A stretch of DNA of 41,981 nt from Flavobacterium sp. A45 (GCF_002001005.1 NZ_MUNX01000037.1:1-41981), one strand, 5' to 3'. Shown: positions 1 to 11,500, counted from the first letter of the stretch. Made by a program: numbers and translations. The notes: a model not told the origin generated them from the letters alone.

Positions 1-2454
<2,454 letters not shown>

Positions 2455-2472
2455 AAACTTTAAAATTCAAAT

Positions 2473-2946
2473 TTATCCCTCGATAATCGAATTAATTTGA
2501 TTGTATAATTGACCATCACTCAAAATTGAACCTTGCTGTATCAATTGAAAAATAGAAAGATTACGCTCTTCGGTAAATTCTTTTTTCCCAATCTTCATTT
2601 CGATTGTATCTGTAAACAAATTATCACTTAGCCATTCTAAACCCTCTTTTGTCAAAAAATCAATTTCTGAAACTAACGATTTCAAAACAATCGATTTTAT
2701 ATGTGTATCAAAACAATGAAAAAGAAAAATGTGGTTTTTGGAAAAAAATTCTAAATAAGATGCTTTTGTAAGCACGCCTTCCCAAATCAAATCTGAAAAA
2801 ACATCCAATTCCTGTTCGGCTACTTCTGGTTTATTGGCTTTGATCTGATCCCATTCCGCTTTGTCAATTGCTTGAGTCGCTAAAAAATTAGTGAACTCCT
2901 GCGTTAATTCCTCAAACTGTTCTTTGGTTAACCTAGAATATTTCAT
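2473..2946 (-). CDS. Conserved Bacteroidota protein, DUF6495-like
   Basis: A 157-residue soluble, acidic, mostly helical protein without signal peptide or membrane segment (MKYSRLTKEQFEELTQEF...). I recognise it as the family usually found beside the ribosomal S6-S18-L9 operon in Flavobacteria, which I believe is DUF6495; the number is from memory. No catalytic motif is evident and the function is unknown. It sits 75 bp downstream of rplI behind a strong terminator, so it is probably transcribed separately, and it has its own terminator before ligA. Confidence 0.75.
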   Translation of the reverse strand: MKYSRLTKEQFEELTQEFTNFLATQAIDKAEWDQIKANKPEVAEQELDVFSDLIWEGVLTKASYLEFFSKNHIFLFHCFDTHIKSIVLKSLVSEIDFLTKEGLEWLSDNLFTDTIEMKIGKKEFTEERNLSIFQLIQQGSILSDGQLYNQINSIIEG

Positions 2947-2974
2947 TTTTATATCTTTTGATAATTACTTAAAC

Positions 2975-3000
2975 AAAAAAATCCCGACTTTCATCGGGAT
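2975..3000 (-). terminator. Intrinsic terminator of the rpsF-rpsR-rplI operon
   Basis: A perfect 7-bp stem, ATCCCGA (2981-2987) with TCGGGAT (2994-3000), has a six-base loop. On the minus strand it is followed by six T residues (A run at 2975-2980). It lies 22 bases beyond the rplI stop codon. Confidence 0.88.
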
Positions 3001-3021
3001 TTCAATATATACATTTAAAAA

Positions 3022-3465
3022 TTATGCTTTTTCAGCGATAATTTCATATGCTAATTCAACGATTACATCTCTGTGCAATCTAACTGAAGCAGTATATTTA
3101 CCAGTACGTTTAACAATACCAGAAGTGATAAATTTTCTGTCAATTACTTGACCACCTTTAGCTAAAGCTTCAGCGATATCAATGTTTGTAATTGAACCGA
3201 ATAATTTTTCACCACCTGCTTTTGCAGAAATTTTAATTTCAATAGCTTTCAAAGTTTCAGCTAACGCTTTTGCATCAGCAACAACTTTAGCTTCTTTGTG
3301 AGCTCTTTGTTTTAGGTTTTCAGCCAATACTTTCTTTGCAGAAGAAGTAGCTAAATGAGCGAATCCTTGTGGAATTAAAAAGTTACGACCGTATCCGTTT
3401 TTCACAGTTACTACATCATCTTTAAATCCTAAATTTTGAACATCTTTTCTTAAAATAAGTTCCAT
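3022..3465 (-). CDS. rplI: 50S ribosomal protein L9
   Basis: L9 binds 23S rRNA near the base of the L1 stalk. The 147-residue sequence starts MELILRKDVQNLGFKDDVVTVKNGYGRNFLIPQG, the typical N-terminal rRNA-binding domain with the conserved GYGRNFLIP. It continues through the long connecting helix (ENLKQRAHKEAK) to the C-terminal domain (GGEKLFGSITNIDIAEAL). Length and order are those of the family. It is the last gene of the S6-S18-L9 operon, 66 bp after rpsR, and is followed by an intrinsic terminator. Confidence 0.98.
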   Translation of the reverse strand: MELILRKDVQNLGFKDDVVTVKNGYGRNFLIPQGFAHLATSSAKKVLAENLKQRAHKEAKVVADAKALAETLKAIEIKISAKAGGEKLFGSITNIDIAEALAKGGQVIDRKFITSGIVKRTGKYTASVRLHRDVIVELAYEIIAEKA

Positions 3466-3531
3466 GTTGTTGTCCTTTATTTGAGAAGTTAGGTTTCATT
3501 TTACCGAAAACCAACAACTATTAATTTTTAA

Positions 3532-3828
3532 TTATTTTAATAAATCGGCCACGTATGGCATTAAAGCTAAGTGACGAGCTCTCTTAACAGCTACAGACAC
3601 TTTTCTTTGGTATTTCAATGAAGTTCCTGTTAAACGACGAGGAAGAATTTTTCCTTGCTCATTAACGAATTTCAATAAGAAATCAGCATCTTTATAATCG
3701 ATATATTTGATACCTGATTTTTTGAAACGACAATACTTTTTAGTTTTGTTAGTTTCTATGTTCAAAGGCGTAAGATATCTGATATCCCCGTCTTTTTTTC
3801 CTGAAGCAGATTGTTGTAATGTTGCCAT
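3532..3828 (-). CDS. rpsR: 30S ribosomal protein S18
   Basis: S18 joins S6 in the platform of the small subunit. The 98-residue protein has the conserved core [24 protein letters not shown] followed by [35 protein letters not shown]. It has the longer basic N-terminus usual in Bacteroidota ([19 protein letters not shown]). It starts five bases after the rpsF stop, so the two partners are made together. Confidence 0.98.
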   Translation of the reverse strand: MATLQQSASGKKDGDIRYLTPLNIETNKTKKYCRFKKSGIKYIDYKDADFLLKFVNEQGKILPRRLTGTSLKYQRKVSVAVKRARHLALMPYVADLLK

Positions 3829-3833
3829 GATAA

Positions 3834-4175
3834 TTAAGCTTTTTGAGATTTAAGTTTTGCTCTTCTTCTTTCAGCCCAAGAAATAGCATGTTTGTCAAGA
3901 CTTACAGTTAAGAAACGCATAACTCTTTCGTCACGTCTGAATTCAGTTTCAAAAGCAATAAGAACTTCTCCTGATACTTTAAATTCGAACAAATGGTAAA
4001 AACCACTTTTCTTGTTTTGGATTTCGTAAGCCATCTTTTTAAGACCCCAGTCTTCTTTAGATACCATTTCTGCTCCTCTACTAGTAAGAAAATCTTCAAA
4101 TTTGCTTACTGTTTCCTTTACCTGAACTTCAGATAAAACGGGATTTAAAATGAAAACAGTTTCATAATGATTCAT
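3834..4175 (-). CDS. rpsF: 30S ribosomal protein S6
   Basis: S6 is the S18 partner on the 30S platform. The 113-residue sequence begins [16 protein letters not shown] and contains the [23 protein letters not shown] strand region and [15 protein letters not shown], all standard for the family. It is the first gene of the operon, preceded by a well-formed Bacteroidota promoter at 4206-4236 and a leader of only about 25 bases. That leader is too short to hold an obvious S6:S18 autoregulatory RNA, and I do not see one. Confidence 0.98.
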   Translation of the reverse strand: MNHYETVFILNPVLSEVQVKETVSKFEDFLTSRGAEMVSKEDWGLKKMAYEIQNKKSGFYHLFEFKVSGEVLIAFETEFRRDERVMRFLTVSLDKHAISWAERRRAKLKSQKA

Positions 4176-4205
4176 AAAAAATTTATTTATTTGTTAAATT
4201 GGGTG

Positions 4206-4236
4206 CAAAAGTAATCTTTTTTTTCGAACATGCAAG
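4206..4236 (-). promoter_or_regulatory. Promoter of rpsF-rpsR-rplI
   Basis: On the minus strand TTG (4233-4235) is followed after exactly 19 bases by TACTTTTG (4206-4213), a perfect match to the Bacteroidota -33/-7 consensus TTG...TAnnTTTG. Transcription should begin about seven bases further on, near 4200, giving a leader of about 25 bases. Confidence 0.8.
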
Positions 4237-4340
4237 TACAAAAATACTATAATCGATGAATGACTAAAAAAGATTTGATTTTTTTAGATTTATTAAAAAA
4301 ATAAACTATTTTTACTTGACCAAATCAAAAATTTGATATT

Positions 4341-5036
4341 ATGAAACTAAACTGTGTAGTCGTAGATGACAGTTCAATACAAAGAATGATTATTGCAAAG
4401 TTAGTTAATAACCACACCAATTTAAACTTGATTGGTGATTTTTCTAACGCAATAGAAGCCAAAAGTTGTATGACTGTTCACACGGTAGACTTAATATTTC
4501 TTGATATTGAGATGCCTGTTATTAGTGGTTTTGATTTCCTTGATGGTTTAAAAACCAAGCCCCAGATTATCTTCATCACCTCAAAAGCCGAATATGCCAT
4601 GAAAGCTTTTGATTATGACGCAACGGATTATCTACAAAAGCCAATTTCTATTGAGCGATTTAATGCATCAGTCCGTAGAGCTATTGACCATTTCCTTCTG
4701 AAGAAAGAAAACAAAGAAGACGAAGGTGAACACATATTTATTAAAAGCAATCTGAAAAAACTAAAGATATTCACGTCCAAAATCAAATGGATTGAAGCTT
4801 TTGGTGATTATGTAAAAGTAGTTACGGAAGACGACAGCAATCTTGTACTTTCGACAATGAAATCTTTTGAAAATGATTTGTCAAAAGATAAATTCATAAG
4901 GGTACACAAATCTTATATTGTAAATATAGATAAGATTGACCGCTTCAACAGTAAGTTTGCTGAAATCGGAGTAACAAAAATTCCTTTGAGCCGAAACAAA
5001 AAAGAAGATTTAGTAAAAGCACTTGCCTATTCATAA
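4341..5036 (+). CDS. LytTR-family response regulator
   Basis: A 231-residue two-domain regulator. Residues 1-120 form a CheY-like receiver: acidic pair Asp9-Asp10, phosphoacceptor Asp55 in LIFLDIEMP, Thr80-Ser81 and Lys100 before Pro101. Residues about 130-231 are a LytTR DNA-binding domain (IKSNLKKLKIFTSKIKWIEAFGDYVKV ... FIRVHKSYIVNIDKID ... IPLSRNKKEDL). No cognate histidine kinase is in the window, so its signal is unknown. It is divergent from rpsF and converges on priA with nine bases between stops. A 14-base dyad (ATCAAAAATTTGAT, 4324-4337) stands just before the ATG. Its likely terminator lies inside the priA coding region at 5103-5136. Confidence 0.93.
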   Translation: MKLNCVVVDDSSIQRMIIAKLVNNHTNLNLIGDFSNAIEAKSCMTVHTVDLIFLDIEMPVISGFDFLDGLKTKPQIIFITSKAEYAMKAFDYDATDYLQKPISIERFNASVRRAIDHFLLKKENKEDEGEHIFIKSNLKKLKIFTSKIKWIEAFGDYVKVVTEDDSNLVLSTMKSFENDLSKDKFIRVHKSYIVNIDKIDRFNSKFAEIGVTKIPLSRNKKEDLVKALAYS

Positions 5037-5045
5037 AACTTTACC

Positions 5046-7496
5046 TTAATAGAAATCTACATTTACAGTAACTTTTATAGCTCTGTATTGCGGGACAGCC
5101 TCAAAACTATTCAGTATCTTCTGAATAGTTTTTTTTGTATTTACAATAGAAGTATTTTGAGGTATTTTAATAATTATAGTTCTAATATACTCATTTCGGA
5201 TTCTACTGATTGCAGGTTCTTCTGGACCTAAAACAGGCATAGCCAAATTTTGGCTCAGCACCTGATACAACCACATAGCACCTTCCTTTACCTTATCAAA
5301 ATCACGTTGCTTCAATGTTAATTTTACAATCCTAAAATATGGCGGATATTTATAAATTTGCCTGTCATACAACTGCTCTTTATACATACCTGTATAATTG
5401 TTATTAGTAACTTGCTGTATGGTATTGTGATTTGGGTTATAAGTCTGAATAATTACCTTTCCTTTTTTCTCAGATCTTCCTGCACGTCCAGCCACTTGAG
5501 TCATCATTTGAAAACTTCTTTCGAATGCCCTAAAATCGGGATGATACAACATTGTATCTGCATTCATAATACCAACCAAATTGACATTATCAAAATCCAA
5601 TCCTTTGGCAAGCATTTGGGTTCCCACCAAAATATCAAATTCCCTATTCTTGAAACTATCAATAATTTTCTCAAAACCAAATTTACCTCGGGTTGTATCC
5701 TGATCCATCCTGCCAATTTTAGCATTTGGAAAAATGGTTATCAACTCCTGTTCAATCTGTTCTGTTCCTAGACCTTTTGTGGTCAAATCTACACTATGGC
5801 AAGAATGACAATGAGTTGGATTTGCAATAGCATAACCGCAGTAATGACAGCGTAATTGATTTTTGTGCTTATGAAAGGTCAAACTCACATCACACGACTG
5901 ACAATGCGGAACATGTCCGCAGGTAATACATTCAATAATTGGAGAATAACCCCTTCTGTTTTGAAATAAAATCACTTGTTCTCCCAATGACAAAGCTGTT
6001 GTTATTTCTTCTATTAAAACATCACTAAAATGACCGTTCATTTTTTTCCTAAAGTACTTATCTTTCAAATCGACCAATTCAACTTCAGGCAAGCTTACAT
6101 TCCCAAAACGCTTCATAATTTCAACAAAACCAAATTTACCTGATACTGCATTATAATAAGTTTCAATACTTGGGGTAGCAGAACCTAAAAGCACTTTGGC
6201 CTGATGTGCATTTGCTAAAACAATGGCCGCATCACGGGCATGATATCGAGGTGCAGGATCAGATTGTTTAAAAGTTTGTTCATGCTCTTCATCAATAACA
6301 ACAAACCCCAGATCTTGATAAGGTAAAAACAAAGCCGATCTGGCTCCAATTACAATTTGGGCTTTTTCCGCATTTAATAAAACCTGGTTCCAAACTTCGA
6401 CCCTTTCATTATTACTGTACTTCGAATGATAAACAGCTACTTTATTTCCGAAATGAACTCGTAATCTTGAAACCAATTGAGCGGTCAAAGCAATTTCTGG
6501 CAACAAATACAATACTTGTTTCCCTGTGATTAAATACTCTTCTATAATTTTGATGTAAATTTCAGTCTTACCACTTGAAGTGATTCCATGCAAAAGACAT
6601 ACTGATTTTTGCTCAAAATTTTCTTTTATCAATTCAAAAGCTACCTGTTGGTCGGTACTTAATTTAAGTTCTCCATCCCTTCCATTTCCAGCAAAATTAA
6701 TTCGGTCTTCTTGCAAAAAATACTCTTCAAAAATTTCTTTTTCGACCAATGCTTTAACAATTGCCGTAGAAGACTGAGCTGTTTCAACGAGTTTTTTTAC
6801 TGTAATAGGTTTTTTCTCAGAAGCACTTAATTGGAAATAATTTAAAACTACTTCTTTTTGTTTATTGGCGTTTTTTAAAACTTCAAGTAAATCTTTTAAA
6901 CCCTCATTGGAATCATATTTTGAATACAAACGAACGTATCGCACCAACTTTGGTTTATAACTTTCCTGAATTTCTTCTTGAAGTACCAGAATGTTTTTGT
7001 CTATCAATTTTTGAATTACAGGAAAAATATTTTTTTTATTCAGAATTGAAATTATATCCTGTACTTTCAAAGAACTTTGTTGTTGCAAAGCTTCGTAAAC
7101 CAAATATTCATCATCTGAAAGTAAACTTTCATCAACAAATAAATCATTTTTTCTAGTAATTAACGTTTCGCTTTCCAGTAACAAAGCACTGGGCATTGCG
7201 CCTCGGTAAACATCACCAATGGCACACATATAATAATCGGCAATCCAAATCCAATGATTGATTTGAAACTCGGTTACTATAGGGAAATTGTCTAGAATTT
7301 GATGTATTTCTTTTGCTTCGTATAAAGTTGGTTTGCTATTGTGAATTTCAATAACCAAAGCAGTATAGATTTTACTTTTCCCAAAAGGCACGGTCACCCT
7401 CATTCCTTTTTTTATAAAAAGAAACTCAGCTTCCGAAACTCTGTATGTAAAAGTTTTGGCAAGTGAAAGCGGTAAAACAACTTCTACAAAATGCAT
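5046..7496 (-). CDS. priA: Primosomal protein N' (replication restart helicase PriA)
   Basis: PriA recognises stalled forks and reloads the replicative helicase. The 816-residue protein has the N-terminal DNA-binding domain (VVLPLSLAKTFTYRV ... GMRVTVPFGK), Walker A GITSSGKT at residues 304-311, and the DEEH Walker B at 402-405. The SATPS motif follows, then eight cysteines of the two zinc sites (CITCGHVPHCQSC ... CHYCGYA ... HCHSC), then helicase motifs V and VI (GTQMLAKGLDF, QVAGRAGR). All key residues are present. The last codons double as a terminator stem for the opposing LytTR gene, which constrains synonymous change there. Confidence 0.98.
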   Translation of the reverse strand: MHFVEVVLPLSLAKTFTYRVSEAEFLFIKKGMRVTVPFGKSKIYTALVIEIHNSKPTLYEAKEIHQILDNFPIVTEFQINHWIWIADYYMCAIGDVYRGAMPSALLLESETLITRKNDLFVDESLLSDDEYLVYEALQQQSSLKVQDIISILNKKNIFPVIQKLIDKNILVLQEEIQESYKPKLVRYVRLYSKYDSNEGLKDLLEVLKNANKQKEVVLNYFQLSASEKKPITVKKLVETAQSSTAIVKALVEKEIFEEYFLQEDRINFAGNGRDGELKLSTDQQVAFELIKENFEQKSVCLLHGITSSGKTEIYIKIIEEYLITGKQVLYLLPEIALTAQLVSRLRVHFGNKVAVYHSKYSNNERVEVWNQVLLNAEKAQIVIGARSALFLPYQDLGFVVIDEEHEQTFKQSDPAPRYHARDAAIVLANAHQAKVLLGSATPSIETYYNAVSGKFGFVEIMKRFGNVSLPEVELVDLKDKYFRKKMNGHFSDVLIEEITTALSLGEQVILFQNRRGYSPIIECITCGHVPHCQSCDVSLTFHKHKNQLRCHYCGYAIANPTHCHSCHSVDLTTKGLGTEQIEQELITIFPNAKIGRMDQDTTRGKFGFEKIIDSFKNREFDILVGTQMLAKGLDFDNVNLVGIMNADTMLYHPDFRAFERSFQMMTQVAGRAGRSEKKGKVIIQTYNPNHNTIQQVTNNNYTGMYKEQLYDRQIYKYPPYFRIVKLTLKQRDFDKVKEGAMWLYQVLSQNLAMPVLGPEEPAISRIRNEYIRTIIIKIPQNTSIVNTKKTIQKILNSFEAVPQYRAIKVTVNVDFY
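5103..5136 (+). terminator. Intrinsic terminator of the LytTR gene, embedded in priA
   Basis: A perfect 12-bp stem, AAAACTATTCAG (5103-5114) with CTGAATAGTTTT (5121-5132), has a six-base loop and is followed on the plus strand by a T run to 5136. It lies 66 bases past the LytTR stop codon, wholly within the 3' coding part of the convergent priA gene, where the antisense codons encode TIQKILNSF. Confidence 0.78.
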
Positions 7497-7502
7497 TAAA
7501 TA

Positions 7503-7553
7503 ATTTTAGATTTTAGGTTTTAGATTTTAGATTAATTTACTAAAATCTAAAAT
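7503..7553. repeat. A+T-only inverted repeat between DUF2147 gene and priA
   Basis: TTTTAGATTTTAG occurs in two near-identical direct copies (within 7503-7516 and 7517-7530). Its reverse complement is at 7540-7552, giving a 13-bp hairpin with a nine-base loop. It begins right behind the DUF2147 stop codon and fills the 62-bp gap before priA. It may act as a weak terminator or 3'-end stabiliser; it has no G+C-rich stem. Confidence 0.5.
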
Positions 7554-7558
7554 CATTC

Positions 7559-7990
7559 TTATTTCACTCGGTACCAATATTGCGTTCTTCCAAACAAAGA
7601 AACTCCAACAAAACCTCTGACTTTTAGTTTGTCTTTTCCTTCAAGTGCAATAAGACATTTATACTCTTCCCCTTTTAATGGATCCAAAATTTTACCTCCG
7701 TTATACTCATCTCCATCCTTTACAAGACCTTTGATGATTAGTAATCCCAAAACTGGTGCATTTTTATCTTCCCCAGAACATTTTGTACAAAGAGATTTTC
7801 TTTTTTCTGGATTTAATATATCAATAATTTTCCCGTAGACTTTACCTGATTTCTCATAAATTTCCACAATTGATTTTGCTTGTCCTGTCTCATCATCAAT
7901 GGTTTTCCATTTTCCTAAAACGTTCTGGCTTTGGGCATTGAAAATCATTGCAAAAAACGCAACTAAACTAAACACGATACTTTTTTTCAT
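7559..7990 (-). CDS. Secreted DUF2147 family protein
   Basis: A 143-residue exported protein with a signal peptide of about 21 residues (MKKSIVFSLVAFFAMIFNAQSQ). The mature part starts NVLGKWKTIDDETGQAKSIVEIYEKSGKVYGKIIDIL, the standard opening of DUF2147, a lipocalin-like beta-barrel family. The CTKC pair (LCTKCSGEDKNAPVLG) and the closing GRTQYWYRV are also family features. The precise role is unknown. It precedes priA by 62 bp with an A+T hairpin between, so shared transcription is uncertain. Confidence 0.88.
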   Translation of the reverse strand: MKKSIVFSLVAFFAMIFNAQSQNVLGKWKTIDDETGQAKSIVEIYEKSGKVYGKIIDILNPEKRKSLCTKCSGEDKNAPVLGLLIIKGLVKDGDEYNGGKILDPLKGEEYKCLIALEGKDKLKVRGFVGVSLFGRTQYWYRVK

Positions 7991-8102
7991 TTTTCTTTAA
8001 TTATTGTCTCACTTTTTATTATTCCAAATGGCTGTAACCATCAACCCTTGGATTTCTTTCGACAAGAATACAAAATTCCATTTAAACAATCTCATTATAT
8101 TG

Positions 8103-9035
8103 TTAAACTTTAATATTGTCTTTTGTCTTTTTTAACTTATGAATTGTAGCATTCAACTCGAATCCAAGCAACAAAATCATGCAGTTAATCCAGATGTAAA
8201 ACATCATGATTAACAATGTTCCAATCGAGCCGTACAATTCGTTGTATTTTGAAAATCGTATCACCCAAATTCCAAAAAAATAGGAGGAAATAATTATAAG
8301 AACCGTTGTAAAAACCGAACCCACACTAATAAATGGCGGTTTGTGTGACTGTTTAGTTCCATATCGCAATAAGATAGCAGATGTAATTAAAATCATTAAT
8401 ATTACAAAAATATATCTTCCCATAATAATTAACGGAATGCGGTCACTTAATACATCTTGTATCGCTGTACTCTGAATCAAAACCTCAAAAACTACAATAA
8501 TTGCAACTGTAAGAAGCAAAAGAACAGAAAGCAGTAATGAAATTCCCAAAGCAACAAAATATTGATTCAAAAAGCCTCTTTTTTCCAAAACATGTCGGGA
8601 AGATTCAAATCCGCCAAGAATTCCATTTATACCATTTGCCATCAAGAAAATAGAAAGTAAAAATCCCGAAGAAACCAATCCTGTGTGACTATTATTAAGA
8701 ATGTCGTTTACAATATTAGCAATAGCATCATAGGTGTTTGGCGGCACGCCTTCCCTCACAAACTCCAGAAAATCGTCCTGAAATCCTTCAATAGGTATAT
8801 AGGGAATTAAGTTTAAAATAAATAATGCAAAAGGAAAGAGAGCCATAAAAAAACTAAAAGCAACCGCACTGGCATGATAGGAAAATGCCCCATCAATGAT
8901 TCCCTCAAAATACAATTCCAATAAATCATATAACGAAAACCCTCCTAAACCAGGCACTTTCACCTTTTTTAAGACACGCATCAAATTTCTGACTATTGGA
9001 ATTTTTTCGAGTTTAGCTTCAATTAGTAAGCTCAT
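8103..9035 (-). CDS. YihY/BrkB-family inner membrane protein
   Basis: A 310-residue protein with about six membrane segments and the family signature near residues 50-90 (GAFSYHASAVAFSFFMALFP). Other matches are NGINGILGGFE, and GSIGTLLIMMFYIWINCMILLLGFELNA at the C-terminus. The family was once named ribonuclease BN, which is not supported, and is also called UPF0761; its molecular function is unsettled. The start lies four bases behind the nadC stop, so the two are co-transcribed. A weak A+T stem near 8082-8107 overlaps its stop and is not convincing as a terminator. Confidence 0.93.
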   Translation of the reverse strand: MSLLIEAKLEKIPIVRNLMRVLKKVKVPGLGGFSLYDLLELYFEGIIDGAFSYHASAVAFSFFMALFPFALFILNLIPYIPIEGFQDDFLEFVREGVPPNTYDAIANIVNDILNNSHTGLVSSGFLLSIFLMANGINGILGGFESSRHVLEKRGFLNQYFVALGISLLLSVLLLLTVAIIVVFEVLIQSTAIQDVLSDRIPLIIMGRYIFVILMILITSAILLRYGTKQSHKPPFISVGSVFTTVLIIISSYFFGIWVIRFSKYNELYGSIGTLLIMMFYIWINCMILLLGFELNATIHKLKKTKDNIKV

Positions 9036-9039
9036 ACTA

Positions 9040-9897
9040 TTAAATTGCTTTTAAACTTAAATCCATATTGTAAACAGAATGTGTCAAAGCTCCCGATGAA
9101 ATATAATCGACACCGCATTCAGCATAAAACCTCATGGTTTCTTCATTGATATTTCCCGAAGATTCTGTTTGGCATTTGTCGCCTATTAAAGCTACTGCCG
9201 TGCGAGTATCATCATAATTAAAATTATCAATTAAAATTCTGTGAACTCCTTCACTTTTTAAAATTTCTTCAATTTCAGCGAGGTCTCTCGCTTCAACAAT
9301 TATTTTTAAGTCTAAATTATTTTCCTTGAGATAGGCTTGTGTTTTGGCTATTGCCAATGTAATTCCGCCTGCAAAATCAATGTGATTATCTTTCAACATT
9401 ATCATATCATACAATGCAAAACGGTGATTTTCTCCCCCACCAATTTTAACTGCCCATTTTTCGGCTACACGAAATCCTGGGGTAGTTTTTCGGGTATCTA
9501 ATATTTTTGTATTTGTACCTTTCAACAATTGTACAAAACTATTCGTTTTAGTTGCAATGGCACTCATGCGTTGCATTGTGTTCAATACTACTCTTTCGGA
9601 TTTTAAAATAGATTGAGAACTGCCCGAGACATGAAAAACAACATCTCCTTTTTTTACTGGAGTGCCATCTTCAATAAAGGTTTCGATTTGCATTTTAGGA
9701 TCTACATATTCAAATATCATTTTGGCTAATGCAACTCCTGCAATTATCCCCTCTTCCTTTACCAATAACTTTGCTTTTCCTTGAGCATTTTCAGGAATAC
9801 AGGCCAATGAACTGTAATCTCCAGATCCAACATCCTCTCTGATAGCATTTGCAATTAAGCTATTTAATTCGTTTTGAAACTCCGCTTCACTAATCAT
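9040..9897 (-). CDS. nadC: Nicotinate-nucleotide pyrophosphorylase (carboxylating)
   Basis: This enzyme converts quinolinate and PRPP to nicotinate mononucleotide, CO2 and pyrophosphate in de novo NAD synthesis. The 285-residue length is typical. The conserved stretches are REDVGSGDYSS, the quinolinate-binding TRKTTPGFRVAEKWAVKIGGG with GENHRFALYDMIMLKDNH, the acidic pair in IIVEARDLAEIEE, and ESSGNI with the GALTHS loop near the C-terminus. No nadA or nadB is in the window. It is the first gene of a two-gene unit with the YihY-like membrane protein. Confidence 0.97.
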   Translation of the reverse strand: MISEAEFQNELNSLIANAIREDVGSGDYSSLACIPENAQGKAKLLVKEEGIIAGVALAKMIFEYVDPKMQIETFIEDGTPVKKGDVVFHVSGSSQSILKSERVVLNTMQRMSAIATKTNSFVQLLKGTNTKILDTRKTTPGFRVAEKWAVKIGGGENHRFALYDMIMLKDNHIDFAGGITLAIAKTQAYLKENNLDLKIIVEARDLAEIEEILKSEGVHRILIDNFNYDDTRTAVALIGDKCQTESSGNINEETMRFYAECGVDYISSGALTHSVYNMDLSLKAI

Positions 9898-10051
9898 TTT
9901 TTCATTCTTTTAATGGAATGCTAAAGTAGGATTTATTTTGTGTATTAAAAAGTAAGTTCGTTTGAAAAATTTTGAATTTCACATTTACATATAACTATTT
10001 ATCTCTTCAATTACTAAATCGTCAAGAGAGTTATAAAACAGGATTGTTTTT

Positions 10052-10091
10052 AAAAAGAAAACCTGTAAGCATTCGAGTTACTTACAGGTTT
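10052..10091 (-). terminator. Intrinsic terminator of the M28 peptidase gene
   Basis: An 11-bp stem, AAACCTGTAAG (10059-10069) with CTTACAGGTTT (10081-10091), has an 11-base loop. On the minus strand it is followed by TCTTTTT. It sits 33 bases past the peptidase stop codon. The rest of 9898-10123 shows no gene. Confidence 0.82.
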
Positions 10092-10123
10092 CCTATTTCC
10101 ATTATTTTGGTTTTGACAACTAA

Positions 10124-11500
10124 TTATTCAACACCATTTTGATCAATCATATAGATCAAAGCAGCCATAGTTCCTGCTCCAAGTTCTAATTCTCTTTTAT
10201 TGATTGCATCAAATTTATCGTTTGCTGCGTGATGGTAATCAAAATAGCGTTGAGAATCAGGCTTCAATCCTGCTTTTACAATTGTTTTCCCAGTTAATGG
10301 CCCTATATCCGATCCTGAATGTCCTTTTACAAAACTGTGAATTAAATACGGTTCAAATAATGGTTTCCAGTTTGTAATCTTCGATAAATTAGCATCATCA
10401 CATTCTAATGAAAAGCCTCTTGGAGTAAAACCTCCTTCGTCACTCTCTAAAGCAAAAATGTGGTTTTCTTTGTTTGCCAATGACAATTCTTGATACTTCC
10501 TTCCTCCCCTTAATCCATTTTCTTCATTCATAAAAAGAACTACTCGAAGTGTATTTTTAGGCTTGTAATTTAAATTTTTAAAAATATTTACCACTTCCAT
10601 ACTTTGCACTACTCCTGCTCCATCATCATGTGAACCATCAGCCAAGTCCCAAGAATCAAGATGACCACCTACAACCATAATATTTTCTGGATGCTCTGTT
10701 CCCTTAATTTCGCCAACAACGTTGTATGAAAGCACATCCTCAAATTGCTGACAAGATTGTTTAAAATAGAATTTTAAATTGGGATTACTTTTTAAACTCT
10801 TGCTTAACAATTCGGCTCCGTTGGTACTAATGGCAGCCGTTGGTATGTATTTTTCCTTCGGTAAATCACCATAACTTTGTCCTCCAGCATGTGGAAAATC
10901 ATCTAAACGCAAATTTAAAGAACGAACAATTGTCCCTACAGCCCCATACTTAGAGGCCTCTTTTGCCCCACTATATCTTTGATCTCCAGCTCCAGAATAG
11001 GCATCAAAAGCATCAATAGCTCCATTATTCATAGGTCTGTTATAAAATACAATTTTTCCTTTTATTTTATCTTCACCCAAAGCTTTCAATTCATCAAAAT
11101 TATGAACTTCAACCACTTCAGCAATTACACCATTTTTAGGAGTTGCAATTGAACCTCCCAAAGCGCAAATTGGCACTTTGATTTTGGTTTTATTGTCTTG
11201 AATATAGGCTGTTTCTTTTTCTCCACGAACCCAATGAGGTACCATAACCTCTTGCAAATACACTTTATCAAAACCTAACTTTTCCATTTGACTTTTGGTG
11301 TATTGAACCCCTTTTTCGGCTCCCTCAGAACCCGATAAGCGAGAACCTACCTTATTTGACAGATGATCCAACCAAGAATAGCATTGTGATTTTGTTAATA
11401 CTGAGTTGTAAATTTCCTTAAAAAATTGTTCGTCTTTGTTTTGGGCAAACAAAGCAACACTATTTACAAAAAGTAAAGAAAGAAGTAGGCTTTTTTTCAT
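10124..11500 (-). CDS. Secreted M28-family zinc aminopeptidase/carboxypeptidase
   Basis: A 458-residue exported metallopeptidase with signal peptide MKKSLLLSLLFVNSVALFAQ. A PA-type insert lies between about residues 110 and 250 (GVIAEVVEVHNFDELKALG). The catalytic M28 domain carries the di-zinc ligands and base: His and Asp in GGHLDSWDLADGSHDDGAG, the Glu pair in NEENGLRGG, Asp in ESDEGGF, and the final His in YHHAANDKFD. The closest characterised relatives are carboxypeptidase Q-like dipeptidases. It probably trims peptides in the periplasm. It is flanked by terminators on both sides, so it is monocistronic. Confidence 0.93.
   Translation of the reverse strand: MKKSLLLSLLFVNSVALFAQNKDEQFFKEIYNSVLTKSQCYSWLDHLSNKVGSRLSGSEGAEKGVQYTKSQMEKLGFDKVYLQEVMVPHWVRGEKETAYIQDNKTKIKVPICALGGSIATPKNGVIAEVVEVHNFDELKALGEDKIKGKIVFYNRPMNNGAIDAFDAYSGAGDQRYSGAKEASKYGAVGTIVRSLNLRLDDFPHAGGQSYGDLPKEKYIPTAAISTNGAELLSKSLKSNPNLKFYFKQSCQQFEDVLSYNVVGEIKGTEHPENIMVVGGHLDSWDLADGSHDDGAGVVQSMEVVNIFKNLNYKPKNTLRVVLFMNEENGLRGGRKYQELSLANKENHIFALESDEGGFTPRGFSLECDDANLSKITNWKPLFEPYLIHSFVKGHSGSDIGPLTGKTIVKAGLKPDSQRYFDYHHAANDKFDAINKRELELGAGTMAALIYMIDQNGVE

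Noticed and set aside
4176..4205. S6:S18 autoregulatory RNA in the rpsF leader
   Set aside because: The leader predicted from the promoter is about 25 bases and shows no stem with the known motif.
8082..8107. Hairpin at the end of the YihY-like gene as a terminator
   Set aside because: The stem is only about six A-T-rich pairs, overlaps the stop codon and has no T run on the minus strand.
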